The position numbers and the translations under genes were made by a program. This document shows positions 1-8,433 of a stretch of 35,373 bases of DNA, in pieces. Source of the DNA: an uncultured Porphyromonadaceae bacterium. Lineage in GTDB: Bacteria > Bacteroidota > Bacteroidia > Bacteroidales > Muribaculaceae. The notes beneath the pieces are model-generated. The model was not told the origin of the DNA. It made no database searches and saw only the letters and a list, made by a program, of their open reading frames with translations. Each line of letters begins with the position of its first letter. The stretch's first letter is position 1. The stretch is taken from positions 1 through 35,373 of the forward strand of contig CANEHE010000022.1 in the NCBI GenBank assembly GCA_947427285.1, in the 5' to 3' direction.

Positions 1-67
1 TGTTTCTTGTCGTTTCCGACCGCAAAATTAATAAAAGCGTAGCGGTTTACCCCCCCTCGAGCCGTTA

Positions 68-90
68 AAAAATCTTAAACTAAGATTTTT
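68..90 (-). terminator. Hairpin terminator after the tamB-tamL operon
   Basis: A perfect 10-bp stem (68-77 with 81-90) and an AAC loop, with a T-run on the 3' side in either direction. It lies about 40 nt past the stop of the small membrane protein and would end the minus-strand tam transcript. It could also serve a plus-strand gene left of the window, since it is symmetrical. Confidence 0.7.
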
Positions 91-129
91 AACGTATATT
101 CACACAGCCTGTAGCCTAAAACCTGTCAT

Positions 130-489
130 CTATCTCCCAATATGCGTAGGAATGGTGTCACGAAGGAAATTCCGAGGAGCCACGGAACCGGCATTTGAAG
201 AAGAGGACTTCGGTTTCGACTTCTTTCTTCTGTCTCTTTTCGGAATATTTTTATCTGAACGCCCTTTTTTTGTCTTCACAGCAGCAATGACTGAATCCCC
301 GGCTAAATCAGGTTTCGGCTCTTCGTCCAAAGTGCTTTCCGGATAGAACACCCTCTCCACAGGTTGGCCGCTCTCTCCCCGGTGGCAATTTCTAACCCAT
401 ACAAGCCAGCCGATGTTCAGAAGAATGACCACGCAGATGACTACGATGCCGGTCCGTTCTCTGGGAGTGAGGGGATAACGCATAAGCAA
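130..489 (-). CDS. Small single-pass membrane protein, unknown function
   Basis: A 119-residue protein. Residues about 14-33 form one hydrophobic helix (core IVVICVVILLNIGWLVWV), preceded by a basic stretch containing TPRERTG. The remainder is hydrophilic and probably disordered, with a strongly basic Lys/Arg/Ser segment near residues 75-100 and a short tail ending FLRDTIPTHIGR. The N-terminus resembles the membrane anchors of Bacteroidetes ComEA/helix-hairpin-helix proteins, but no HhH domain follows. It starts 6 nt after tamL and is followed by a terminator, so it is very probably co-transcribed with tamB-tamL. Met3 is an alternative start. I do not recognise the family; a role with the Tam system is only inferred from position. 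Confidence 0.7.
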   Translation of the reverse strand: MLMRYPLTPRERTGIVVICVVILLNIGWLVWVRNCHRGESGQPVERVFYPESTLDEEPKPDLAGDSVIAAVKTKKGRSDKNIPKRDRRKKSKPKSSSSNAGSVAPRNFLRDTIPTHIGR

Positions 490-495
490 GATTGC

Positions 496-2841
496 TCAGA
501 ATGGATAACCTATGGCCAGATGAAAGGCAAACGCATCCTTGAATGCAATATTGAAATAATGCGGTGTGCCGTTTCTGTAGGGAGTATGAAGTCCATAACC
601 GAGATCTCCACGCACTACAATCATACCGAGGTCGACACGGAGGCCGATACCAGTACCGAGAGCTATCTCACGTAAAAACGACGAGGCTTTCAGCTTTCCT
701 CCGGGTCGGAGCGGATCGTTTTTGAGAAGCCATATATTCCCGGCATCTATAAAAGCCGCTCCGTGAAGGATGCTTACAATCGGGAAACGGTATTCGGTGT
801 TGATCTCAAACTTGAATGTACCAGTCTGGTCGAAATACCCGTTCACCTGATTTTTAGGCGGCCGGTAACTTCCAGGGCCAAGTGACCTGACAGTGAAAGC
901 GCGGATAGAGTTGGCACCTCCGATATAGAATTGCTCCGTATAGGGCACTTCGCGGGAGTTGCCGTAGGCATGTTCGGCACCGATCAGCACACGGCTCACA
1001 AGCCACTGGTTGGAGCCACGTATAAGACGGCGTGAATATACCAGCTGTACCTGTCCTTTGATAAACTGTGAGAATGGAGTACCGAACAGACGCTTCTCCC
1101 CTTTCACACCACAGGCACGCCAGATACCGCTGAAAATGTTGCCTGCCTCCGTGATGGAGGCGGTCAGATTTATGCCGTTGATGCGCTGTCGTTCCAGAAA
1201 CTTGTCGAGTGTATAGGTATAGTTCATCTGAGGGATGAACTGGCTCTGGAAACTGAGGGCAATCGCGGGATTTCCGGCCATCAGCGAATCGAACTCATGC
1301 GTGGTGTGCATGAGCTTGGTATAAGAAAGTTTGAAAAGGGTCAACTGATTCAGCACATGTCGGAACGAACGCCATTCGTAAGAGAACGCGGCATTGAACT
1401 GTGAGATCTTGAAGTAGTGCGGCCGGTTGAGAATACTTGCATTGAGCGACACATTGGTCCAGTTCAGTTCCCGGCGGGTACGCGGAATAAACCGTGGAGC
1501 AAGAAGCCGTGGGAAAGCGAGATTGGCCGTGAGTCCGAACTCATAACTGTTGAACACGGACGACCGTTCACGACCTGTCTGCCATTCATAATTGGCGTTG
1601 AACTGCACCGAAAGTTTCTCGGCACCACCGAAAATATTATAGTTGGTCAGACCAAGTATGATGCCGGGGCCGAGATACGAATTGGACTTCGAAGTGGCAT
1701 TGACCTCTATCGAGGCCTCAAGCGGACGATCAAACTGCGTGGTTATGTAGACATCAAGTTTCGGATCTGTCAGTGAGGAGTCTGCGGGTACGGGCTGCAC
1801 CTGTATCGCACCGAAGATACCGAGACGGGAAAGACGCGTCTGCGTGCGGTCCATATCGCGCACAGAAAAAAGCCGCCCCTTCCGGAAAGTGATACAGGAC
1901 GGGACAAGATCTTTGTGCAGCCGGGCCGGACGCATTATTACAAGTTCTCCACGGGAAGTCTGGATAGTATCCGGCGTTCCGGGATTACGACGGCTCTGCC
2001 GGAGCACTGTCGTATAGACATTCCCGACGCGATATTGCAGAGTTGCCTGCCGGGGCATGTTGTCGGCCAACGACAGTTTAAGCGCGATCTTCTTGGGAGA
2101 GATAGTGCTGTCGGCCAGAAACTGGATATATTCAGGTTTGAAATAGTAGTAACCGCGGTTGCGCAGACGGTTGGTGATACGCACACGTTCGGCGGAAAGG
2201 GAATCCACACAGAAGCGTTCCCCCTTCACAAGATAGTCGCTCTTTCTGGCAAGCGAGTCGATGAACCGGCACAGCCCTGAGGAATCATTGCCGAGATATA
2301 TAATGGAATCGATGGGATAAGGACGGCTGACATCCACCGTATAACTGATACGGGCCTTTTTATGATTTTTCTTGTCGTAAAGAAGATCGTATGAGGCATT
2401 TGAACCGAAATAGCCGTTGTTGTCGAGAATCTCCTCCATCATCTTCACACGCACCTCCGGCCGTACGTCGGAAATCAACACCGGCTGCTCCACCAGCTTT
2501 TTATACAACCAGCCCTTGAGGCCCTTGGCTGAATCATTCCAGTTGTTATAGACCCACAGCCCTATCGGAAGAGGCGAACGCCAATAAGGCGACATGAGTT
2601 TGAACGGAAGGGGATTGTTGGGAGTGACATTGACGGCCTGCTTGAGATCGGAGACCATCTCATCGGGCAGTTTTTCCTTCCCCGTAGGAACTATCTTAAC
2701 TTTTTTCACACCTGTATACAGGGTTTCATCCGCTCCGAGACGCTTTGTGGTGGAGCATGCAGCGACAACAACACCCAGAAGTATAATCAGCGGAAAGCGA
2801 AAAAGCCAGACTGACGGACGAGTAGATATTCGGAGATTCAT
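496..2841 (-). CDS. tamL: TamL, Omp85-family outer-membrane lipoprotein of the translocation and assembly module
   Basis: A 781-residue Omp85/BamA-superfamily barrel. The N-terminus is a lipoprotein signal with lipobox VAAC (lipidated Cys about 29). POTRA-like segments fill roughly residues 35-370, and the C-terminal half is a 16-strand-type barrel. Omp85 hallmarks are visible: a YIGGANSIRAF motif in the surface-antigen region, then the strand FEINTEYRFP, and a C-terminus ending in aromatic YPF. In Bacteroidetes this lipidated TamA-like protein is paired with TamB and is thought to help insert or transport outer-membrane material. Its ATG overlaps the tamB stop by 4 nt (ATGA), indicating translational coupling. 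Function is assigned from family and context. Confidence 0.9.
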   Translation of the reverse strand: MNLRISTRPSVWLFRFPLIILLGVVVAACSTTKRLGADETLYTGVKKVKIVPTGKEKLPDEMVSDLKQAVNVTPNNPLPFKLMSPYWRSPLPIGLWVYNNWNDSAKGLKGWLYKKLVEQPVLISDVRPEVRVKMMEEILDNNGYFGSNASYDLLYDKKNHKKARISYTVDVSRPYPIDSIIYLGNDSSGLCRFIDSLARKSDYLVKGERFCVDSLSAERVRITNRLRNRGYYYFKPEYIQFLADSTISPKKIALKLSLADNMPRQATLQYRVGNVYTTVLRQSRRNPGTPDTIQTSRGELVIMRPARLHKDLVPSCITFRKGRLFSVRDMDRTQTRLSRLGIFGAIQVQPVPADSSLTDPKLDVYITTQFDRPLEASIEVNATSKSNSYLGPGIILGLTNYNIFGGAEKLSVQFNANYEWQTGRERSSVFNSYEFGLTANLAFPRLLAPRFIPRTRRELNWTNVSLNASILNRPHYFKISQFNAAFSYEWRSFRHVLNQLTLFKLSYTKLMHTTHEFDSLMAGNPAIALSFQSQFIPQMNYTYTLDKFLERQRINGINLTASITEAGNIFSGIWRACGVKGEKRLFGTPFSQFIKGQVQLVYSRRLIRGSNQWLVSRVLIGAEHAYGNSREVPYTEQFYIGGANSIRAFTVRSLGPGSYRPPKNQVNGYFDQTGTFKFEINTEYRFPIVSILHGAAFIDAGNIWLLKNDPLRPGGKLKASSFLREIALGTGIGLRVDLGMIVVRGDLGYGLHTPYRNGTPHYFNIAFKDAFAFHLAIGYPF

Positions 2842-5800
2842 TTCTGTTGATTGTCTGATTGGTTTGACTTCTCTTTATCGCCGACAGAGTCACTATGTTC
2901 ATTCACAGTATCTGGCAATATCACAGTTTTCTTTCTGCGGGGGAAACGGAACAACTGGCGTAGATTGCTCATGCGCCGGCGCATTACAAAGCCGACACCG
3001 GTCTCTGTCACCTCACCCTCCACAATACTCTCATATCCGTTATGTCGGAAAAGTTTCAGATACATACTCAAAGTGTTGGTTTGTTTGAGCATATACTCAA
3101 AAGAGATGTCACTCAGAAGATTCTGTGCGAAATTCTCATCGGCAGAAGCATCAGTGGAATAATTGCCTCCCACCACTATCTTGAACTTGTTGTTGAACAA
3201 TGATTTCGACACCTGATAACTATAACTGGTGGTTGTGGAACTCTGTCCGTCGACAGTCTTGTCATACTGATCCACACCGAACGACAGATCGACGCCGCGG
3301 ATATGGTTGGCCGCCCAGGAATTGATCTGGGATGTAAGGAAACCATATAGGGCGGATGTAGCGAGATTACTGTTGGAAGCCGTCTTTACCCCCGGACCTG
3401 AATACTGACCCGTGACGAGCAGATTCATGGCACTTGTGGCACGCTGGTCAGGACTCATCGACTGCAATTCATTCTGTATCGTAACATCATCTTCAGCCGA
3501 CAGATCGAAGGTCACGCCAGGCGATGAGAGGGTATTGCTGACTGCAAGACTTACACGGAACTGTACCAGCCGGGAATTACCTCCGCTCTGGATCACATTC
3601 ACTTTCATGTCATCATACGCGTTGAGATGGAGAAGCGGATTCATTATGTCGCCGTTCCACATCACATAACTCGACGGTTCGAACACAAACTTCTTCTCAC
3701 CCACTACCGGCAGAGAATAACGCGCGAACCCTTCTCCGAGATTAAGCTGTCCGTTGAGACGCATGTCGCCCATAAAATTCTGGAAATAGCGTAGAGTGCC
3801 GGATGGGGAAAGCTCCACACGATTGGTCGGGTTGTCCGGCGAGAGGTAGACTGTAGCCTGAGTGCCCGGAGCAATGGTAAGCGATGCCAGAATTCTCATA
3901 CTCATCATCGTCGCGACACTGTCGGCCTTGACAGTCTGCGTAGTATCGGCAAACTGCACGAATGTCACCACATCTCCGTTCTGTCTCTGCTCCACGATGG
4001 CCTGCGCATCTGTCTGGAGCTGGTAGTTTATATCTGTAGAGTTGAGGATGGAGAGATTGGCATTGACATCGAAATGTTCCATCGGCCCACGGGCAGATGC
4101 ATCAAGATCGACAAACAGTTTCCCGAAAATCGGACTTCTCGCCCTACGGTCGTTACCGACAAGCTGCACATTCTTTCCAGCAACACCTATGTCGAATCGG
4201 ATAGCCTTGAAATCGCGTGCATTTACTGAGCCGTTGATGGCAAGCGGATTTTTGTTGACAGCAAAGATTCTGAAATTTTCGAAGCTGACCACATTGTCCA
4301 CCACCTGGATCGGTTTCCTGTCGAACGAAAGGGAACTGCCGATCATCGGAATACGTACACGGACTGAATCACACTCGATATGACCGTTGAGCAAAGGTTC
4401 TGCAAATGTGCCGGAAAGAGCCATCTCACCGTTGAGCGCACCAGACAAAGCGGCGACGTCGGCACCGAGGAACGGATTGGCCACACTGAGAGGGAACTCG
4501 GTAAGCGACACTTTCATCCCTTTGGGTGTGACACCGCCTCCTACGGAATCCTTCATCAACGCACCTTGGAATGACAGGGCAGGTTTTCCGTTGATTTTCA
4601 ACGAAGCGATACCGCCAGTGTTGCCTTTCTCTCCCATGCCAGCCCTTACGCCAAGTTCAAAATCCCCGACATTTACCTTGTTGTAATAGAAATCGTTGAC
4701 ATTTATCGTCCCGTTACCTACGATAGCCTTCCCTTTCATCCCGACACGCATGTCGGCACTCACAGAAGCTCGCAACGGCGGAGCGAACACCGACATCTGA
4801 AGGAAATCCTCGATATGGATATTCTGGAGATTGACATGCAATTCCTCCTCCCCATGTTCATTGTTTTCAGTAAGAAGAAGTATGCTGCTTTCGGCACTCT
4901 GCGCCCGAAGATTGGCGTCGATACGTGAGTTGGCAAACGTATATTCCACATGGTTGTCGGCATTGAGAGTCCACGGCAGATAGGCGATGGTTGCTTTAAG
5001 CGGCGAGAAATGGACACTGACCATAGAGTCGAGCACAGCCGCAGTGAAACCGAGGCGATAACCAGTCTTTCCCTGTATATTCTGTTGGGTGAGGAACACT
5101 GATGCACGGTTGCCGCCCACATAGCCGTTGAGGTTCACTTTCGCAAAGTCATCAAGAGTTCCCGGCGCATTTCCTATGTGGAGACGATAGTCGAGTAGAC
5201 TGCCGCGTTGGGAGAGAGAAAGCGTAGCGGTATCTATACGCAGCGAACCGGTATCGAAACGCCCCACCTCTACGCCTGCGCGTATGAGAGAATCATTGCT
5301 GACAGTGGCATGCAGAGTATCGGCCGACATGCCGGTAGCCGTCAGGAACTGACGGATCAACCCGCGGCCGGACGCAGTCGCGTCAAGTCGGAAAGGGGGC
5401 AACGCAGCCTGAAGCTCCTCCACATCAAGATGGCGTTCGGTTATCTGTTTGTCTATCACTGGCATCAGTGCTGTGAATTTGTCAACGACATCCTTCAGGC
5501 CGGTCGCGCTTGAAAATTCCAGATTGGTGCTTTCACAGTCTACATCGGCATTGACCGAATTTTCTGTGGCAAGGAGATTCGCAGTCAACCCCTGTGGAAG
5601 ATGGATATAACCGTCGGGAAGATTCCAGTCAAAATTGTCTACCCGCAGATTGGTATCATAAAGCCAACGGTCAGGACTTGCCGCGCCTGTGAGATAAATA
5701 TTTCCATTGCCTGAACAAATACCCTCCGTAAGGCCGAGGGCCTGGAGATCGGCATGATTGACTCTGGCACGAATATCGAAAGTATATCTGTCCGGTGCCA

Positions 5801-7730
5801 CTGTTCCTGTGGCATCCAGTGTCAGATTAAGCTGAGGATCAGGACTGACCATATTGACTGTAAAATCACCGTCGCCAAGCTCCGCATGCAGGTCTATTCC
5901 CCGGTAGTCATGCCCTTTGTAGACAGCCTCTGAAATGTAGGCGTCCATCAGCGTACGGGCATCTGGACGTGTGGGGTTGAATCCGGCTCCATCGGCATGT
6001 ATGCGGGCACTCACACGCCCTATTCCGACGTCAGGAAGAAAACGACCGGCCTGCAGACCTGAAATATCAATATCCGCACGGTAACTCTCGGCTGTCAGCG
6101 ACACCTCGCCTCCACCCACAACATCACCCGCTTCGGAACGCAGATCAAAATCTGCGGAATAGGTCTGACGGTCAGCCGTCGCAGTTCCCTTGACAGTCAT
6201 ACGAGGAATATCCATACCCGTCCCTCCTGCCAGACGGTCTACCGTAGCCGGGCCCGACAGTGTGGCGTCGAAATCAAGATGAGCACGCATTTTCTTAATA
6301 TCAAGAGGATCAGACACATCTCCCTTGGCCATCATTTGCAATACCTGAGGGACATCCACTTTCAGCGATGATACACTCATACGACTCAATGATCCGTCGG
6401 CCCTCAGCTGAAGTGCCACAGGACGCTTCGAAGGAAGAGCGGAAGTATACTTTTTGAGAGAGGGCATGAACAGAGCCATATCGACCGGCGAGATCGATGC
6501 CTCTGCCAATACCGATGTCACTGCAGTCGGTTTCAATTCCATAAGAGCGAACGGCACAGTGGCATTGGCATACACCTTTGAATTCAAAGTAGACAGATTG
6601 AGATCGCGTATGGAAAGTCCCACACTGTCTACCCCGACCGTGCCGTTTCCGGATGTTATGGTCACACCACAGCGTTCCTTAGCCATCAGCCGCGTGATAG
6701 GGAGACGGATTTCAGAGGCACGGTTGTAAAATCCCCGCATGCCCACCGACACATCACTGACACTGATATAGGATGGATCGAATCCGGGGAGAGGGCGTGC
6801 ACCCTTCACTCCATATAAAGCTGTAAACCTGTCGAGCGAGATACTGTCTCCGGTAATTGTCATCGGAGGGCCAGGCACGCTGACTGTATCGACCGGTGCA
6901 GGATGCGCCTTGATGTATGCCGCCGTCGGCGTAAGATAAGTGACATCCCCGTCAGCCACGGCCACACTGCCTATGCTTACCTTGTTCGATGCCAGATCGA
7001 CAAGTCCCCGCCGGAGTTCCAGACTGCGAGTAGTCAGATCAAGAGTATCTATAGTTGGAAGCATCGACATGGCAAAGCGGAAATTCTCAAGTCTGAGATG
7101 ATTTGCGCTTATCACAAAAGGTGTCGAAGTTGTATCCGCAGGTGCGGGCTTCTTTTTCCATACATTCATGTATAGACTCAGACTTCCGTCCCGGATAAGG
7201 GCATCGTTGAGACTGATATGACTGCGTCTTATGTCAGCTGAACTCTTACAGTCCACATCAAGTTCTCCGGCCCTTATCTTCATCACCATCGAACTGTCAG
7301 GACTGACCATACGGTAATATCCCTCTATCAGTCTGAGTCTGTTAAGGCGAACATCCATATCAATGAGCGGCAACAGTTTCACATCCGCTATCGCCTCTTT
7401 CGCGCTAACCATCGTGTCTCCAGTAGCCTCGACCACTGTCACTCCCTGCAATGATACATCGAGAGGAAACCTCAACCTGAATTTCTCTATGGTGACGTTC
7501 ATACCCGTCGATTTCCTTATTACGGAACAAGCCACATTCTTGAGCAGCGTCTGTACCGGAGGTATATAGACGGCTACCGGAATGAGCATGACGGTCACAA
7601 TGATACACAATAGAATCCTGAGAGTGATTCTAAGCCAACGCGGCCTCACGGCATGTCGTCGCGGGGCCTCTTTTCCGGAAGGTCTCTGTTGATCCTCTTT
7701 CGGAGATATGTCAGTGGTAGGTTCGTTCAC
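2838..7730 (-). CDS. tamB: TamB, translocation/assembly module inner-membrane-anchored protein
   Basis: A 1630-residue AsmA/TamB-type protein. A cytoplasmic basic tail (1-34) precedes one membrane helix (about 35-56), followed by more than 1500 residues of repetitive beta-rich sequence expected to form a long hydrophobic groove across the periplasm. The C-terminal TamB (DUF490) domain lies at about 1150-1590, with family-like segments such as SLSFDRKPIQVVDNVVSFEN, GFARYSLPVVGEKKFVFEP and SALYGFLTSQIN. TamB-like proteins work with an Omp85 partner and are implicated in lipid or outer-membrane-protein transport between membranes. The partner tamL overlaps its 3' end by 4 nt. Length is typical for Bacteroidetes TamB. 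A vanZ-like gene lies 56 nt upstream on the same strand. Confidence 0.92.
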   Translation of the reverse strand: MNEPTTDISPKEDQQRPSGKEAPRRHAVRPRWLRITLRILLCIIVTVMLIPVAVYIPPVQTLLKNVACSVIRKSTGMNVTIEKFRLRFPLDVSLQGVTVVEATGDTMVSAKEAIADVKLLPLIDMDVRLNRLRLIEGYYRMVSPDSSMVMKIRAGELDVDCKSSADIRRSHISLNDALIRDGSLSLYMNVWKKKPAPADTTSTPFVISANHLRLENFRFAMSMLPTIDTLDLTTRSLELRRGLVDLASNKVSIGSVAVADGDVTYLTPTAAYIKAHPAPVDTVSVPGPPMTITGDSISLDRFTALYGVKGARPLPGFDPSYISVSDVSVGMRGFYNRASEIRLPITRLMAKERCGVTITSGNGTVGVDSVGLSIRDLNLSTLNSKVYANATVPFALMELKPTAVTSVLAEASISPVDMALFMPSLKKYTSALPSKRPVALQLRADGSLSRMSVSSLKVDVPQVLQMMAKGDVSDPLDIKKMRAHLDFDATLSGPATVDRLAGGTGMDIPRMTVKGTATADRQTYSADFDLRSEAGDVVGGGEVSLTAESYRADIDISGLQAGRFLPDVGIGRVSARIHADGAGFNPTRPDARTLMDAYISEAVYKGHDYRGIDLHAELGDGDFTVNMVSPDPQLNLTLDATGTVAPDRYTFDIRARVNHADLQALGLTEGICSGNGNIYLTGAASPDRWLYDTNLRVDNFDWNLPDGYIHLPQGLTANLLATENSVNADVDCESTNLEFSSATGLKDVVDKFTALMPVIDKQITERHLDVEELQAALPPFRLDATASGRGLIRQFLTATGMSADTLHATVSNDSLIRAGVEVGRFDTGSLRIDTATLSLSQRGSLLDYRLHIGNAPGTLDDFAKVNLNGYVGGNRASVFLTQQNIQGKTGYRLGFTAAVLDSMVSVHFSPLKATIAYLPWTLNADNHVEYTFANSRIDANLRAQSAESSILLLTENNEHGEEELHVNLQNIHIEDFLQMSVFAPPLRASVSADMRVGMKGKAIVGNGTINVNDFYYNKVNVGDFELGVRAGMGEKGNTGGIASLKINGKPALSFQGALMKDSVGGGVTPKGMKVSLTEFPLSVANPFLGADVAALSGALNGEMALSGTFAEPLLNGHIECDSVRVRIPMIGSSLSFDRKPIQVVDNVVSFENFRIFAVNKNPLAINGSVNARDFKAIRFDIGVAGKNVQLVGNDRRARSPIFGKLFVDLDASARGPMEHFDVNANLSILNSTDINYQLQTDAQAIVEQRQNGDVVTFVQFADTTQTVKADSVATMMSMRILASLTIAPGTQATVYLSPDNPTNRVELSPSGTLRYFQNFMGDMRLNGQLNLGEGFARYSLPVVGEKKFVFEPSSYVMWNGDIMNPLLHLNAYDDMKVNVIQSGGNSRLVQFRVSLAVSNTLSSPGVTFDLSAEDDVTIQNELQSMSPDQRATSAMNLLVTGQYSGPGVKTASNSNLATSALYGFLTSQINSWAANHIRGVDLSFGVDQYDKTVDGQSSTTTSYSYQVSKSLFNNKFKIVVGGNYSTDASADENFAQNLLSDISFEYMLKQTNTLSMYLKLFRHNGYESIVEGEVTETGVGFVMRRRMSNLRQLFRFPRRKKTVILPDTVNEHSDSVGDKEKSNQSDNQQK

Positions 7731-7786
7731 TTAATGTGGAAGAAGTGGAATATGTATAAAAATAAAAGCCTCTATGTCGAGAACCA

Positions 7787-8176
7787 TTACTGCCGAGGCA
7801 TCAGAAGTATCCATAACAACCCTGTCAGGATACAGCCTACAAAATCGGCTCCAATATCGGCAACATCAAAACTGCGTCCAAGGTTCATCCAGCCTTGCAT
7901 AAATTCGATGACAATACCGAACAGAAACGAAAAAGCGACCGACAAAACTACCCGTCTTGCCATGTTTCGACGGCAAGGGCAATATCTCCGCCAGTCGACA
8001 AGCATACAAACAGCAAACCCTCCGAAAAGAATCGCATGTGCCAGCTTGTCCGCACCAGGGAACAGAGAAATTCCCGTGTCTCCCAAAGGACGAGGCGAAA
8101 GTGTGAGCCATATTATAGCCACGCCGGACACCATAGTCAGCATCCATGCCGGCAACAACCGGAAACCACGCTTCAT
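7787..8176 (-). CDS. VanZ-like membrane protein
   Basis: A 129-residue integral membrane protein with about four hydrophobic helices (near 8-26, 43-62, 70-90, 104-126). VanZ-family signatures are present: DKLAHAILFGGFA after the first loop, and E-x-x-Q...GRSFDVADIGADFVG in the second half. VanZ homologues were first seen beside glycopeptide-resistance genes, but most, including those of Bacteroidetes, have no known substrate, so resistance should not be inferred. It sits 56 nt upstream of tamB on the same strand and may lead that operon. A perfect -7-like box lies directly before the ATG, so either the mRNA is nearly leaderless or translation starts at a downstream Met (residue 12 or 15). Confidence 0.8.
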   Translation of the reverse strand: MKRGFRLLPAWMLTMVSGVAIIWLTLSPRPLGDTGISLFPGADKLAHAILFGGFAVCMLVDWRRYCPCRRNMARRVVLSVAFSFLFGIVIEFMQGWMNLGRSFDVADIGADFVGCILTGLLWILLMPRQ

Positions 8177-8180
8177 TCTG

Positions 8181-8188
8181 CAAATTTA
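8181..8188 (-). promoter_or_regulatory. Possible -7 promoter box for vanZ-tamB-tamL
   Basis: On the minus strand the bases read TAAATTTG, an exact match to the Bacteroidetes -7 consensus TAnnTTTG. No good -33 TTTG is found 19-21 nt upstream. Transcription would begin at or within a few bases of the vanZ ATG (8174-8176). Weak without a -33 element. Confidence 0.3.
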
Positions 8189-8266
8189 CGAAAAATTCCC
8201 GGACAGATATAAAAAAATTGATTGTCATCACGACAACCAATCGTATTAACCTTAAAATCTAATACC

Positions 8267-8350
8267 ATGAAAAACTCGTTGTACACATATAACATGCGCA
8301 GATGTTGTAAAGTTCGACACAAAATGAAAATTTTCTTCAAGCATCAGTAA
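8267..8350 (+). CDS. Candidate 27-residue basic peptide ORF
   Basis: ATG at 8267, stop TAA at 8348-8350. The peptide begins MKNSLYTYNMRRCC, ends KIFFKHQ and is rich in Arg/Lys with a Cys-Cys pair. The ATG is preceded by TTAACCTTAAAATCTAATACC-like A/T-rich sequence (8246-8266), which resembles leaders I associate with Bacteroidetes genes, and the second codon is AAA. It occupies a 257-nt gap between the divergent vanZ and the convergent receptor gene and is followed by a terminator hairpin usable in this direction. I found no clear promoter and cannot name a family. It may be a chance ORF. Confidence 0.3.
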   Translation: MKNSLYTYNMRRCCKVRHKMKIFFKHQ

Positions 8351-8370
8351 GAGGCTGTTTAAAAACAGAG

Positions 8371-8410
8371 CCGCATCCGGGACTTTCACGTCGAAGTGTT
8401 CCGGATGCGG
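8371..8410 (-). terminator. Terminator of the pullulanase-receptor operon
   Basis: A perfect 10-bp GC-rich stem (8371-8380 with 8401-8410, arms CCGCATCCGG/CCGGATGCGG) and a 20-nt loop. On the minus strand it is followed by CTCTGTTTTT, and it lies 24 nt past the receptor stop. On the plus strand a weaker T-rich run follows, so it may also end the small plus-strand ORF. A small inverted repeat (8355-8368, CTGTTT/AAACAG) adjoins it. Confidence 0.75.
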
Positions 8411-8433
8411 TATATATAGTCTTTTAGAGGCTA

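Noticed and set aside
23-30. TAATTTTG -7-like box on the minus strand at the left edge
   Set aside because: Matches TAnnTTTG but has no -33 partner, and the gene it would serve lies outside the window, so it cannot be judged.
7787-8176. Antibiotic-resistance gene because of the VanZ name
   Set aside because: VanZ-like membrane proteins are widespread outside resistance clusters, and no van genes are nearby.
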